A stretch of 43,679 nucleotides of DNA from CBDCEG01 sp965215775 (GCA_965215775.1 CBDCEG010000033.1:1-43679); one strand, 5' to 3'. Numbered from the stretch's first letter, positions 15,946 to 25,918 are shown. A program made the numbers and translations. The notes: generated by a model from the letters alone, not told the origin.

Positions 15946-16767
15946 ATGAGAGATATTGAAAGTATAACAAATATAGAAAAAGCAGACTCAGATTTACATA
16001 TAGAAATACCAGAAGGAATTGCTTTATTACAACCTTTGGCTGCTCCAACTACTAGATTCATGGCTTATTTTATAGATATTCTTATAATTGGTTTATTATT
16101 TTTTATATCTACCATTATTTTCACTTTAATATTTAGTGGCAGAGCTGGCACTGGTGTTTTATTGATTGTCTATTTCTTAATTTATTGGGGCTACTTTATT
16201 TTTTTAGAAATGATAACTGATGGTCAAAGTATTGGGAAAAAATTATATAAAATAAGAGTTGTTCAGTCTGACTTTACTCCATTAAGTATTCAAAGTTCAA
16301 TTATACGAAATCTACTTAGAGTTGCTGACTTTTTCCCTGTATTTTATGGTGTAGGTGTTTTTTTTATTCTATTTAGTAAATCAAGTCAAAGGATTGGAGA
16401 TTTAGCCGCTTCAACTGTTGTAGTTAGTTATGATAACCGAGTTTTTATCAGAAGCAAAAGGCGTAAGAATAAAGCAAAAAAAGTAAACTTTTGGGATACA
16501 AAAAATCTAAATATAGATCAACCAGCTAAAAGACTACCAATAATTCTTACAAATGAAGAAAAAGCATCTATTGTGAATTTTGCAATATATTATAATAGAG
16601 GCTCGCTAGAAAGAGCTAAAGAAATAGCAAAGCCTCTTGCAGATATATTTAAACAAAAGAATCTTGATGTTTTAACAAATGATTTGTGTGGTTATGCAAA
16701 ATGGATTTTGGGTGAGAATGATTTGGCAGGAAAAAATAACTCTAACAATCTAAATAAACAAAGCTAA
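15946..16767 (+). CDS. RDD-family membrane protein
   Basis: A 273-residue protein. After a soluble N-terminus, the RDD domain (residues about 35-170) has three to four membrane helices. It begins PTTRFMAYFIDILIIGLLFF, with the signature arginine and aspartate, then DGQSIGKKLYKIRVV and SQRIGDLAASTVVV. A soluble C-terminal region of about 100 residues follows. It is the first gene of the six-gene RDD-SpoIIM-DUF4129-DUF4350-MoxR-DUF58 set found in many Gammaproteobacteria. RDD proteins are implicated in ion transport; the operon's actual role is unsettled. The next gene begins 8 bp downstream. Confidence 0.85.
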   Translation: MRDIESITNIEKADSDLHIEIPEGIALLQPLAAPTTRFMAYFIDILIIGLLFFISTIIFTLIFSGRAGTGVLLIVYFLIYWGYFIFLEMITDGQSIGKKLYKIRVVQSDFTPLSIQSSIIRNLLRVADFFPVFYGVGVFFILFSKSSQRIGDLAASTVVVSYDNRVFIRSKRRKNKAKKVNFWDTKNLNIDQPAKRLPIILTNEEKASIVNFAIYYNRGSLERAKEIAKPLADIFKQKNLDVLTNDLCGYAKWILGENDLAGKNNSNNLNKQS

Positions 16768-16775
16768 TAACCATT

Positions 16776-17777
16776 ATGAAAGAAAATATATTTATAGTAA
16801 AAAATGAGCTAGATTGGTCTGAAATGGAGAAATATTTGCATTTTTCTAGCTTATCAAAAAACAAAAAAGAAAGAGAGTATAGAAATGGTAATCCAGAAAT
16901 AACAGATGAAAGTTTCCCATCTAAATATCGTGATATTTGTAATCAATTTGCAGTTGCTGAAAATAATAGTTTTAGTCAAGCAACCATTGATAGGTTGAAC
17001 CAAATAATTATAAAGTGTAATTCAAAGTTATATAAAAGAAGAGGAATTAATTTATATTCTATTTATAATTTTTTTGTAAATGAATTTCCAGTAGCTATTA
17101 GAAATGAGCGAAAAAGCATGCTGTGGTCTTTGTTTCTCTTTGCTGGGTTTACCTTGCTTGGTTATTTTATAATAGTTTATAACCCAGATTTTATTTATAG
17201 TGTTTTTGACCGAGATACTGTTGAAGAATTTCAAGATATGTATGAACCATCTGAGAGTGGTAGAATAGGAGAGAGTAGGAATTCAAATGATGATATTCTT
17301 ATGTTTGGACATTATATTTTTAACAATACATCTATAGGCTTAAGGTCATTTGCAAGTGGAATTTTATTTGTTATTTTACCAATAATATCCAATGTTTATA
17401 ATGCTCTTTATTTGGGTGTTATTTCTGGTCATTTAGCTAATGAAGGTTATGCGGCAAAGACTCTTTATCCTTTTGTAATTACCCATGGTGCTTTTGAGTT
17501 AACCGCTATTATAATATCTACGGGTGCTGGTATTAGATTAGGTCTTTCTGTTTTATTTCCAAAGAGATTAACAAGAATAAATTCATTACAAAAAACGGTA
17601 AAAAGCTTAATGCCGATTGTAATTGGTTTTAGTATTATGTTTTTGATAGCAGCATTTATTGAGGCTTTTTGGTCATCTATTAATATGGACGCTTCAATTA
17701 AATATACATCTGGTATTATTTGCTGGTCTTTAGTTATACTTTACTTTTTATTTGCAGGTAGAAAAAGTGAATCTTAA
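16776..17777 (+). CDS. Stage II sporulation protein M-like (DUF95) membrane protein
   Basis: A 333-residue protein with a soluble N-terminal domain (about residues 1-108; KYLHFSSLSKNKKEREYR, then RGINLYSIYNFFVNEFP). It is followed by about five membrane helices typical of the SpoIIM/DUF95 family, including NNTSIGLRSFASGILFVILP, LGVISGHLANEGY and PFVITHGAFELTAIIIS. Non-sporulating Proteobacteria carry this homologue next to MoxR and DUF58 genes, as here, so a spore role is not implied. The following DUF4129 gene overlaps its 3' end. Confidence 0.85.
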   Translation: MKENIFIVKNELDWSEMEKYLHFSSLSKNKKEREYRNGNPEITDESFPSKYRDICNQFAVAENNSFSQATIDRLNQIIIKCNSKLYKRRGINLYSIYNFFVNEFPVAIRNERKSMLWSLFLFAGFTLLGYFIIVYNPDFIYSVFDRDTVEEFQDMYEPSESGRIGESRNSNDDILMFGHYIFNNTSIGLRSFASGILFVILPIISNVYNALYLGVISGHLANEGYAAKTLYPFVITHGAFELTAIIISTGAGIRLGLSVLFPKRLTRINSLQKTVKSLMPIVIGFSIMFLIAAFIEAFWSSINMDASIKYTSGIICWSLVILYFLFAGRKSES

Positions 17778-18288
17778 TAATATTGATATAAAACTAAAAA
17801 TAAGAAATAATATTCAAGCTGTAAATTTGGGTTTTGTTCTTGCAAGGAGATATAAGTTCAAACTTATTTTTGCAACATTTATAGCTTCTTTACCAATATT
17901 CATTATTTCTACATTTTTACTTTATTATTTAGATAATAAGTTTTGGGGAATATTACTGTTTTGGTTATTCAAACCTTACTATGATAGAGTTATTTTATTA
18001 AACTTAAGCAAACTTATATTTAATAACGATTGTAGTTATTATGATATTTACAAAAGTATTTTTCCAGCGATGAAAAATGGTCTTTTTCTAAATTTAACCT
18101 TTTTTAGGTTTTCATCAGTTCGTAATGTTAGTTTACCAATTAAGTTACTAGAAGGATTATCTGGCAATGATTATTCTAAAAGGGTGAAATTAATATCAAC
18201 TCAAGTATCAGGTGCGGCGTCAGGTGTAATGTTTATATTATCTATAATTGAGTTAGTTATATTTATAAACATAATTCCTGGTTTCTAA
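17752..18288 (+). pseudogene. DUF4129 membrane protein, 5' part, cut by IS30
   Basis: This is the first third of a gene that overlaps the SpoIIM-like gene by about 26 bp. The start is uncertain: TTG at 17752 or GTG at 17767. It encodes at least two hydrophobic segments (LIFATFIASLPIFIISTFLL and FKPYYDRVILLNL). The true coding sequence ends at 18276, where an IS30-family element begins. The frame then reads 12 bases of the IS to a stop at 18288. Removing the IS and one ATT target copy restores an uninterrupted frame into 19349. As assembled the protein is truncated. Confidence 0.85.
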
Positions 18289-19345
18289 ACCGAAGTGCAA
18301 CTAAATTTTATTTTTAGGTTTTAATTTGGAACTAGTTATTTTTATTTTTATTAACTAAGATAATAACATTATGAAAAAATACACACAATTAACCAGAACT
18401 GATATGACAAAAATTGAAACATTGCTTGAGGAGAATTATAATCCTTGTGAAATAGCGATAAAACTAGGCAAAAATAAGACTACAATATACCGCTGCATAA
18501 AAAATAATAAAAACGCAGAAACCTTTGTTGGTGAAGAGGCATGGGAGAAAGTTTCCAAGAGGAAATCTATTGCAAATAAGCATGTTAGGATATTACCTGA
18601 TAGTATTTTAGAGAAATATATTTTGATAAAAATAGAGCAACATTGGTCGCCAGAACAAATTTCTGGAAAGTGGCGAGAGGAGGCGCAAGAATCGATTTGC
18701 CACGAGACTATTTATCAATTTGTTTATAAGTATCACCCAAAATTAGTTAAGATGTATTTCAGAAGAAAAGGTAAGAAATATCAACATAATAGAAAGGAAA
18801 AATATCAAATAAAAGATCGTAGAATGATTGATGAAAGACCGCAAAATATTGAGCTTAGAAAAGAAGTTGGACACTGGGAAGGAGACACAATTGTCGGTAA
18901 AAATCACCAAGGCGCGATAGTTACAAATGTTGAAAGAAAAAGTGGTAAATTAATTGCTTCCAAAGTGAAAAAATCAACTGCAAAAGCTATTTTAGAAGCT
19001 ACAGTTAAAGATTTCAAAGACTTACCAAATGAGTTACGAATAAGCATGACATACGATAATGGCAAAGAGTTTTCTTTACACCAAGAGATTGAAAAACAAG
19101 TGAAAATGAATGTTTATTTTGCACACGCTTACTCACCTTGGGAAAGAGGAACTAATGAAAATACCAACGGTTTGCTCCGAGAATTTATTCCCAAAGGCAC
19201 TGATTTTAATAATGTTTCTGATGAAGAACTTGCTTATTTTGTGGAACTTATTAATAATAGACCACGAAAACGACTAGGATTTAAAACCCCAAATGAAGTC
19301 TTTCAAGCTGAACTTGAAAAGTTGCACTTGTAGGTAGAATCTAGC
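18277..19345 (+). mobile_element. IS30-family insertion sequence, copy A (1069 bp)
   Basis: The element runs from CCTGGTTTCTAAACCG to GGTAGAATCTAGC. Its ends carry imperfect inverted repeats (CTGGTTTCTA...AAGTGCAACT at the left; the reverse complement of the right end reads CTAGATTCTA...AAGTGCAACT). It is flanked by a 3-bp direct repeat ATT (18274-18276 and 19346-19348), the target duplication. It encodes one transposase. It appears base-identical to copy B at 21400-22468 and splits the DUF4129 gene. Confidence 0.95.
18371..19333 (+). CDS. IS30-family transposase, copy A
   Basis: A 320-residue transposase. The N-terminal helix-turn-helix (residues about 1-50) reads QLTRTDMTKIETLLEE and CEIAIKLGKNKTTIYRCIK. 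A central segment HWSPEQISGKWREE is followed by a DDE integrase core: EVGHWEGDTIVGK (first Asp), MTYDNGKEFSLHQEI (second Asp), and the C-terminal glutamate in WERGTNENTNGLLREFIPKG. The closing stretch NNRPRKRLGFKTPNEVF is typical of IS30. All key residues are present and the frame is intact, so the element is probably still active. The protein is identical to the one in copy B. Confidence 0.96.
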   Translation: MKKYTQLTRTDMTKIETLLEENYNPCEIAIKLGKNKTTIYRCIKNNKNAETFVGEEAWEKVSKRKSIANKHVRILPDSILEKYILIKIEQHWSPEQISGKWREEAQESICHETIYQFVYKYHPKLVKMYFRRKGKKYQHNRKEKYQIKDRRMIDERPQNIELRKEVGHWEGDTIVGKNHQGAIVTNVERKSGKLIASKVKKSTAKAILEATVKDFKDLPNELRISMTYDNGKEFSLHQEIEKQVKMNVYFAHAYSPWERGTNENTNGLLREFIPKGTDFNNVSDEELAYFVELINNRPRKRLGFKTPNEVFQAELEKLHL

Positions 19346-19348
19346 ATT

Positions 19349-20350
19349 TTTGTTATATTTTATAGCTTAGGTTATTCATTTGAAGGCTATTTAAATTTTT
19401 CAAAAGAAGGTATAGCACCTTATTTATCACTTTTGGTTTATTTTTTCATTGTTGTTATTTTAGAGATGTTTTATGTTTGCTGTGGCTTTATGCTTTATAT
19501 AAACCGAAGAGTTTTCTTAGAAGGATGGGATACAGAAATTGACTTTGTAAATATGGCTAATAGATACAAAAGTAAATTCAGAACCACTAATAAAATCAAA
19601 GCTTTTAGTATTTTGGCTGTTTGTTTTTTAGGGGTTTCTTTGTTTGCTCCAACACCATCAGAAGCAGTAAAATTAACACCTATAAAGGATAAGAAAATTA
19701 TAGAAAAAATAATATCAAAGAAAACTATTTACCCATATGAGAAACAGTATGAGTGGGAGAAAATAAATAAAGAAAAGAAAAAAGAGAAGATAAAGAAGAA
19801 AAAAAAGAATGATTTTGACCTTGATTATAGAGGTTCTGCAACAGGAGTAGCTGATTTTTTAAAATTTATTTTAATACTGGGTCTTGTTTTAGTGGTGATT
19901 TATATCGTTCGTTATGTGATTTCAAATGACTTATTAGCAGATTTAAGAACAGGCAAAAAAAATCAAAAGAAAACTAAAAAACCAAAAGTATTATTTGGTT
20001 TAGAAGTTACAGAAAAATCACTTCCAAAAGAAATCAATCAATTAGCTTTAATTTTAATAGAAGAAGGTAAATTAGTTGAAGCACTTTCTTTGTTATATCG
20101 TGGTGGACTTTCCTACTTAATAAATGAATTAAATGTAAATATCCATAAAAGTTACACAGAAGGAGATTGCCTAAAAATTGTAGCAAAGAGTATAAATAAA
20201 CAAGATTACATTTACTTTTCTAAGCTTACAAAATCTTGGGTTGCTTTGGTTTATGCAAAAATAACTCCAACTAAAGACGAAATGATTATATTAGTTAAAA
20301 ACTGGGATAAAACATTCTCACCTAACAAAAAAGGTGATTTAAATGAGTAA
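19349..20350 (+). pseudogene. DUF4129 membrane protein, 3' part, separated by IS30
   Basis: In-frame continuation of the gene interrupted at 18276; together they would encode a protein of about 500 residues. This part has membrane segments (SLLVYFFIVVILEMFYVCCG; a second near KAFSILAVCFLGVSLFAPTP), a lysine-rich stretch (KKEKIKKKKKND), another helix (FILILGLVLVVIYIVRYVI) and the C-terminal DUF4129 domain (LALILIEEGKLVEALSLLYRG, then the conserved TEGDCLKI). An internal ATG at 19433 leaves an open frame of 305 codons, but no ribosome-binding site is obvious, so production of a separate fragment is uncertain. It overlaps the DUF4350 start by 8 bp. Confidence 0.85.
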
Positions 20351-21399
20351 ACATTTAATAACAACTTTAATCATTTTAGTAATTGGTGTTGGAGGTTGGT
20401 TTTGGTTTACTGCTAATTATGCCAAAGTGGATAAAGGAGAGGTTTGGGTAGGTTTGAAGGGTGAGGCAAAAAATAAAAAATTCTATGTTGCAACACATTT
20501 CTTAAAGGAAAAAGGTCTTAATTTAAGTGCGAAAAGAGGAAAAGTAAGACCTAAAGAAATAGATACAAACAAAACTATTTTTATAAGCTACCAACAGAAA
20601 AATATGCTAGATTCAACTGTTGTTGAATTGCTTGATTGGGTTGATAAAGGTGGACATTTAGTAATTAAAACATCTTTAGAGTCTTCTTTTGCAAGTTACA
20701 TTGGAGCGAAAGAAGTTAGTGATGATGAAAATCACAAAATAATATATTTAGACGAGTTAAATATAAAAATTTCTAGTTTGTTTGAGACTTATGACAGTAT
20801 GAATATAGAAATGGAGGACAGTAAGTTTAAGCATATTATTTCTATTAAGGAAAATAAAAGTTCTAATAGTTTAGTTTCTAGTTTTAATTATGGTCAAGGA
20901 GGGGTAACTTTTTACTATGTAAGGGATAAAATATTTTCAGATAAAATTCCTTTTAAATTACTTAAAGATGTTACTGATAAAGCTTTAGATTTAAAAATAA
21001 GAAAAGATAAGGCATTTATAATGCGTAAAAATAATGCAACTTTTTTATATTATTTGCTTACTGAAAATACAAATTCTAAAGATATTATTTGGTTTCAATC
21101 TGAGGAATTCCCATCTATTCTTAATATATTTAAAAAATATGGTTTGTATGTGTTATTTGCTACTTTATTATTTTTACTATTTTGGAGCATTAGAGCTTTT
21201 CGTAGATTTGGTTCTGTTATTAATATTGAAGAAACCTCAAAAGTATCTCTGAGAAAACATATAAAAGCTGTTGGGGATTTTTATTACAAGAATAAAGATA
21301 TTGATATTCATTTGCTTGAGATAAGTTATGATAATTTAATAGAAAAACTCAATAAAAATAAAATAAATTTAACTGAAGATAAGTTACAACTACTTATTA
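20343..21399 (+). pseudogene. DUF4350 protein, interrupted near its 3' end by IS30
   Basis: A DUF4350-family protein. An N-terminal membrane helix (ITTLIILVIGVGGWFWF) is followed by a periplasmic domain with NKKFYVATHFLKEKGL and DWVDKGGHLVIKTS, then a second helix (YVLFATLLFLLFWSIRAFRR, about residue 265) and a cytosolic tail. The second IS30 copy sits after codon 352. With it, the frame acquires 13 foreign residues and stops at 21440. Without it and one TTA target copy, the frame continues through KKKTNLDDNMIKRFIDFD and ends at 22599, overlapping the moxR start by four bases. The protein therefore loses about 40 C-terminal residues and may or may not be functional. Confidence 0.85.
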
Positions 21400-22468
21400 C
21401 CTGGTTTCTAAACCGAAGTGCAACTAAATTTTATTTTTAGGTTTTAATTTGGAACTAGTTATTTTTATTTTTATTAACTAAGATAATAACATTATGAAAA
21501 AATACACACAATTAACCAGAACTGATATGACAAAAATTGAAACATTGCTTGAGGAGAATTATAATCCTTGTGAAATAGCGATAAAACTAGGCAAAAATAA
21601 GACTACAATATACCGCTGCATAAAAAATAATAAAAACGCAGAAACCTTTGTTGGTGAAGAGGCATGGGAGAAAGTTTCCAAGAGGAAATCTATTGCAAAT
21701 AAGCATGTTAGGATATTACCTGATAGTATTTTAGAGAAATATATTTTGATAAAAATAGAGCAACATTGGTCGCCAGAACAAATTTCTGGAAAGTGGCGAG
21801 AGGAGGCGCAAGAATCGATTTGCCACGAGACTATTTATCAATTTGTTTATAAGTATCACCCAAAATTAGTTAAGATGTATTTCAGAAGAAAAGGTAAGAA
21901 ATATCAACATAATAGAAAGGAAAAATATCAAATAAAAGATCGTAGAATGATTGATGAAAGACCGCAAAATATTGAGCTTAGAAAAGAAGTTGGACACTGG
22001 GAAGGAGACACAATTGTCGGTAAAAATCACCAAGGCGCGATAGTTACAAATGTTGAAAGAAAAAGTGGTAAATTAATTGCTTCCAAAGTGAAAAAATCAA
22101 CTGCAAAAGCTATTTTAGAAGCTACAGTTAAAGATTTCAAAGACTTACCAAATGAGTTACGAATAAGCATGACATACGATAATGGCAAAGAGTTTTCTTT
22201 ACACCAAGAGATTGAAAAACAAGTGAAAATGAATGTTTATTTTGCACACGCTTACTCACCTTGGGAAAGAGGAACTAATGAAAATACCAACGGTTTGCTC
22301 CGAGAATTTATTCCCAAAGGCACTGATTTTAATAATGTTTCTGATGAAGAACTTGCTTATTTTGTGGAACTTATTAATAATAGACCACGAAAACGACTAG
22401 GATTTAAAACCCCAAATGAAGTCTTTCAAGCTGAACTTGAAAAGTTGCACTTGTAGGTAGAATCTAGC
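21400..22468 (+). mobile_element. IS30-family insertion sequence, copy B (1069 bp)
   Basis: Same length and apparently the same sequence as copy A, in the same orientation 3123 bp downstream. It is flanked by a different 3-bp target duplication, TTA (21397-21399 and 22469-22471), showing an independent insertion. It splits the DUF4350 gene. Two direct copies in this spacing could recombine and delete most of DUF4129 and DUF4350. Confidence 0.95.
21494..22456 (+). CDS. IS30-family transposase, copy B
   Basis: A 320-residue DDE transposase identical in protein sequence to the one at 18371-19333. The helix-turn-helix N-terminus and catalytic Asp/Asp/Glu positions are the same. Identity of two independently inserted copies indicates recent transposition. 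Confidence 0.96.
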   Translation: MKKYTQLTRTDMTKIETLLEENYNPCEIAIKLGKNKTTIYRCIKNNKNAETFVGEEAWEKVSKRKSIANKHVRILPDSILEKYILIKIEQHWSPEQISGKWREEAQESICHETIYQFVYKYHPKLVKMYFRRKGKKYQHNRKEKYQIKDRRMIDERPQNIELRKEVGHWEGDTIVGKNHQGAIVTNVERKSGKLIASKVKKSTAKAILEATVKDFKDLPNELRISMTYDNGKEFSLHQEIEKQVKMNVYFAHAYSPWERGTNENTNGLLREFIPKGTDFNNVSDEELAYFVELINNRPRKRLGFKTPNEVFQAELEKLHL

Positions 22469-22471
22469 TTA

Positions 22472-22599
22472 AAAAGAAAACTAATTTAGATGACAATATG
22501 ATAAAGAGGTTTATTGATTTTGACCCAACATTTAAAGTAACAGATAGCGATTTTATAATTATAATGCACTGTATAAGTGAAATAGAGAGGAATTTATGA
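22472..22599 (+). pseudogene. Displaced 3' end of the DUF4350 gene
   Basis: These 128 bp are the former end of the DUF4350 frame, with codons KKKTNLDDNMIKRFIDFD and later MHCISEIERNL before TGA. The TGA overlaps the moxR ATG (ATGA), so moxR was translationally coupled to DUF4350 before the IS inserted. A ribosome-binding site (GAGAGG) remains upstream of moxR. Confidence 0.8.
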
Positions 22600-23735
22600 T
22601 AGAGGATAACAATGAAAATATAGAAAAAAATATAGAAGAAAATGTAGATAAAAGTGTAGATAAAAGTGATTTGGATAATACTAATATTGAGGGAAATAAC
22701 TCAATAGCCAAAGAAATTGCTGAAAGCAAACCGCCTGAAGAAATTGAGCAGCCAAGTATGCTAGGAGTGCAATATCAAAATATTACCGATATAGGTTTGC
22801 ACCTTACACAAGTTAAAAAAGAAATATCAAAAGTTGTTATTGGGCAAGAAGATGTTATTGATCAGACGATAATATCTTTAATAGCAGGAGGGCATATTTT
22901 ATTAGAAGGAGTGCCTGGTCTTGGGAAAACTTTGATAGTAAAAACACTTGCAAAAACATTTGCAGGGGAATTTAGCCGAATTCAATTCACTCCAGACTTA
23001 ATGCCTGCTGATGTTTCTGGGCATTCAATTTATAATTCTGTGACAGGTGAGTTTAATGTGAAAAAAGGACCTGTTTTCACAAATTTATTATTAGCTGATG
23101 AGATAAATAGAGCACCAGCTAAAACTCAATCAGCTCTTTTGGAAGTTATGCAAGAGCAACAAGTTACAATTGATGGAGAGTTATTTAAAGTTGATCCACC
23201 ATTTATGGTTTTGGCAACTCAAAATCCAATTGAGCAAGAAGGAACTTATCCTCTTCCTGAAGCACAGCTTGATAGATTTTTGATGAAAGTTTATATAAAT
23301 CATCTTGATGAAGTAACCGAAAATAAACTTCTAACTTATATGCTTCAAACTGATGATATGATGAAAATGAATACTAAAAGTGTAGAAGCAGTCATTACAA
23401 CAAAGCAAATAAAACAAATTCAGCAAATAGCAAGAAAAGTAAAAGTTGATAATAGAGTAATAAAATACACACTTGATATAGTTAGACTTACTAGGAATTT
23501 TAGTGGAATAGAAGTTGGTTCTGGACCAAGGGGAGCAATTGCTTTATTGGCTTGTGCTAGAGCAAAAGCTTTGTTAGATGCAAGAGGATATATAACACCT
23601 GATGATATAAAAGAACTTACAAAACCTGTGCTTCGCCATAGAATTGCACTTTCTGCTGAAGCTGAAATTGAAGGGTTAACTCCTGATAATATTTTAGATG
23701 AATTACTTGATACTATTAATGTTCCAAGAGAATAA
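22596..23735 (+). CDS. MoxR-family AAA+ ATPase
   Basis: A 379-residue protein. An acidic, low-complexity N-terminal extension of about 65 residues (NIEKNIEENVDKSVDKSD) precedes the AAA+ core. That core has Walker A GVPGLGKT, Walker B LLADEINRAP, sensor 1 LATQNPIEQEGTYPLPEAQ and arginine-containing QLDRFL. A C-terminal lid with GSGPRGAIALLACARAKAL follows. MoxR ATPases act as chaperones that mature or activate partner complexes containing VWA domains; the partner here is likely the DUF58 protein 12 bp downstream. It is the fifth gene of the operon and lies directly after the second IS30, so its transcription may be reduced or driven from the IS. Confidence 0.92.
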   Translation: MIEDNNENIEKNIEENVDKSVDKSDLDNTNIEGNNSIAKEIAESKPPEEIEQPSMLGVQYQNITDIGLHLTQVKKEISKVVIGQEDVIDQTIISLIAGGHILLEGVPGLGKTLIVKTLAKTFAGEFSRIQFTPDLMPADVSGHSIYNSVTGEFNVKKGPVFTNLLLADEINRAPAKTQSALLEVMQEQQVTIDGELFKVDPPFMVLATQNPIEQEGTYPLPEAQLDRFLMKVYINHLDEVTENKLLTYMLQTDDMMKMNTKSVEAVITTKQIKQIQQIARKVKVDNRVIKYTLDIVRLTRNFSGIEVGSGPRGAIALLACARAKALLDARGYITPDDIKELTKPVLRHRIALSAEAEIEGLTPDNILDELLDTINVPRE

Positions 23736-23747
23736 TAATTAATAACT

Positions 23748-25088
23748 ATGAAGCAGAAAAAACATAAGAATTATGGAGTAATAAGCAACAAAGGTTTGGC
23801 TTTTTTAGGCTTATTTATAATATTTAGTATTGTATTTACAGTTTTAAATGTGCTTTATGGCTTAGAGTTTTATATATTTGTCATTGCTTGTTTTTTAACA
23901 CTTTCTATACTTTTCATTGATCTTAAAATACTAAGTAAATCATTAGCAAGAGCTGATTTTGAAATAAGTAGAACAATGCCTCATACTTTTGCAATAGATA
24001 AAAATGCAAAGATTTCTTTACAAATTAAAACTGATAATTCTTATGAAATTGAGATTTTTGATTTTGTTCCAGAAAGTTTCATCTGTAAAGATATGCCATT
24101 TAAATTAACCACTAGAAAAGGACAGTTTGCAAAACTAGAATATGAAGCAAAACCAATGAAAAGAGGTAATTTTTTATTTGATAAAATACAGCTTAGAATA
24201 ACAAGTAAGTGGGGATTTTATCAAATAAATAGGTTTGTTGATTGTAAAGATAAAGTTAGAGTTTATCCAAATTTTGGAACTTTTGATAAAGAGAACTTAG
24301 TAAGTGATTTGGAAAATAATGATGGAAATATTGTAAAGCAAAGAAAACGCGGAACAGGAACTGATTTTTCTCAGTTAAGAGACTATATTGATGGTGATAC
24401 ACTAAGGCAAATTGATTACAAAGCAAGCTCACGAATGAATAAATTAATATCTCGTGAATATCAAGTTGAAAAAGACCAGCAAGTTTTAATTATGCTAGAT
24501 TGTTCACGAAGAATGCAGGCAACTCAAGGAGACAAAACACATTTTGATTATGCGTTGAATAGTATAACTTACTTAGCAAGAACTATTTTAAATGAAGGAG
24601 ATGCCTTAGGGATATATAGTTTTGGTGGTGATAAATCAAGATATATGCAACCTAGAAAAGGTAGGAAAACTGTAAATAATTTACTTAATCAAGTATTTGA
24701 TTTGTATGCTTCTAAAAAAATACCTGATTATGTAAAAGCAGCAGAAGAAATAATAAAGCAGCAAAAAAGACGAAGTCTAATTATATTAGTAACTAATTTA
24801 CACGAAGAAGATGGTGAAAATATTAGAGTTATGTTGAAAATATTACAACGCAAACATATTGTTCTAATAGTAAATATGAAAGAAGAAATGCTAGAAAAAG
24901 ATATTAAAGTTGATAGTTTGGATAGTGCTATATTTTATGCTTCACGAAATTTATATAAAAAAGAAAGAGAAGATATGTTAATGAAAATCAAAAATAAAAA
25001 TCTAATATTTATTGATACGCTACCAACAAAATTATCTATGAATATTATAAATATATATTTAAATGTTAAACAATCTGGAATTTTCTAA
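23748..25088 (+). CDS. DUF58 domain-containing membrane protein
   Basis: A 446-residue protein with two N-terminal membrane helices (GLAFLGLFIIFSIVFTVLNV and EFYIFVIACFLTLSILFI), a beta-rich region and the DUF58 signature (DYIDGDTLRQIDYKASSRMN, around residue 215). A VWA-like domain follows with MLDCSRRMQ, a degenerate metal site in which the usual DxSxS is DCSRR. It is typically encoded right after moxR and is the expected client of the ATPase. Last gene of the operon that starts at 15946. Confidence 0.9.
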   Translation: MKQKKHKNYGVISNKGLAFLGLFIIFSIVFTVLNVLYGLEFYIFVIACFLTLSILFIDLKILSKSLARADFEISRTMPHTFAIDKNAKISLQIKTDNSYEIEIFDFVPESFICKDMPFKLTTRKGQFAKLEYEAKPMKRGNFLFDKIQLRITSKWGFYQINRFVDCKDKVRVYPNFGTFDKENLVSDLENNDGNIVKQRKRGTGTDFSQLRDYIDGDTLRQIDYKASSRMNKLISREYQVEKDQQVLIMLDCSRRMQATQGDKTHFDYALNSITYLARTILNEGDALGIYSFGGDKSRYMQPRKGRKTVNNLLNQVFDLYASKKIPDYVKAAEEIIKQQKRRSLIILVTNLHEEDGENIRVMLKILQRKHIVLIVNMKEEMLEKDIKVDSLDSAIFYASRNLYKKEREDMLMKIKNKNLIFIDTLPTKLSMNIINIYLNVKQSGIF

Positions 25089-25114
25089 TATTATAAAATA
25101 TCAATAAAATAGAA

Positions 25115-25918
25115 ATGAAAAATAATGAAACCCTTATGAAAATAGCTTTAGTTATAGAGTATAAAGGAACAAATTATTATGGTTGGCAAAAGCAAAAATC
25201 CGCTAGCCCAACTGTTGAAGAAATCCTTGAAAAAGCTATTGAATTTGTAGCAAACCATAAAATAAAGATTTTTTGTGCAGGACGAACAGACTCAAGAGTT
25301 CATAGCACTTACCAAGTTATTCATTTTGAAACAAATTCAAAGCGTGAAAATCATGGTTGGTTATTTGGAATAAATTCAAGGCTACCATCTGATATTAGAG
25401 TAAGTTTTATCCAGATTGTTGATAAAGACTTTCATGCTAGATTTAGTGCTTTATACCGAAGATATAATTATATTATTGATACAAATGATATTCCTAATGC
25501 AATTACTTCTGATTTAGCAAGTTTTTACCCTTATGAGTTTAATGTTTCTAAAATGAATGAAGCCGCACAATTACTTTTGGGTAAACAAGATTTCACTAGC
25601 TTTAGAGCCACAAGGTGCCAAGCATCTAGCCCAAATAGAGATATTCAGAAAATAAAAGTTTTCCAAAATAGAAATTTTATAATTATAGATATTCAAGCAA
25701 ATGCTTTTTTATATCATATGGTTAGGAATATAGCTGGAGCTTTAATGGTAATTGGTAGAGAACTGGAAACTATAAATTGGTTTGAACAATTAATTAATAA
25801 AAAAGATAGAACAAAAGCTCCTGCAATGGCTGATGCAAAAGGCTTATATTTGGTTGAAGTTGGCTATGATAAAGCGTATAGTTTACCTAAACCTAAAGAT
25901 TTAATCTTTACAACTTAA
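25115..25918 (+). CDS. truA: tRNA pseudouridine synthase A
   Basis: A TruA-family enzyme converting uridines 38-40 in the anticodon arm of several tRNAs to pseudouridine. The catalytic aspartate lies in CAGRTDSRVHST; most homologues have AGRTDAGVHA, so SR replaces AG beside an intact Asp. Other family segments are YKGTNYYGWQKQ, HARFSALYRRYNYII, GKQDFTSFRAT and NAFLYHMVRNIAGALM. The ATG at 25136 (MKIALVIEYKG) gives the family's usual N-terminus and is the more likely start; the 25115 start adds seven residues. It follows the DUF58 gene by 26 bp. Confidence 0.95.
   Translation: MKNNETLMKIALVIEYKGTNYYGWQKQKSASPTVEEILEKAIEFVANHKIKIFCAGRTDSRVHSTYQVIHFETNSKRENHGWLFGINSRLPSDIRVSFIQIVDKDFHARFSALYRRYNYIIDTNDIPNAITSDLASFYPYEFNVSKMNEAAQLLLGKQDFTSFRATRCQASSPNRDIQKIKVFQNRNFIIIDIQANAFLYHMVRNIAGALMVIGRELETINWFEQLINKKDRTKAPAMADAKGLYLVEVGYDKAYSLPKPKDLIFTT

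Noticed and set aside
15946..25088. Sporulation function, from the SpoIIM-like gene
   Set aside because: SpoIIM/DUF95 homologues are widespread in non-sporulating bacteria beside moxR and DUF58 genes, and no other sporulation gene is present.
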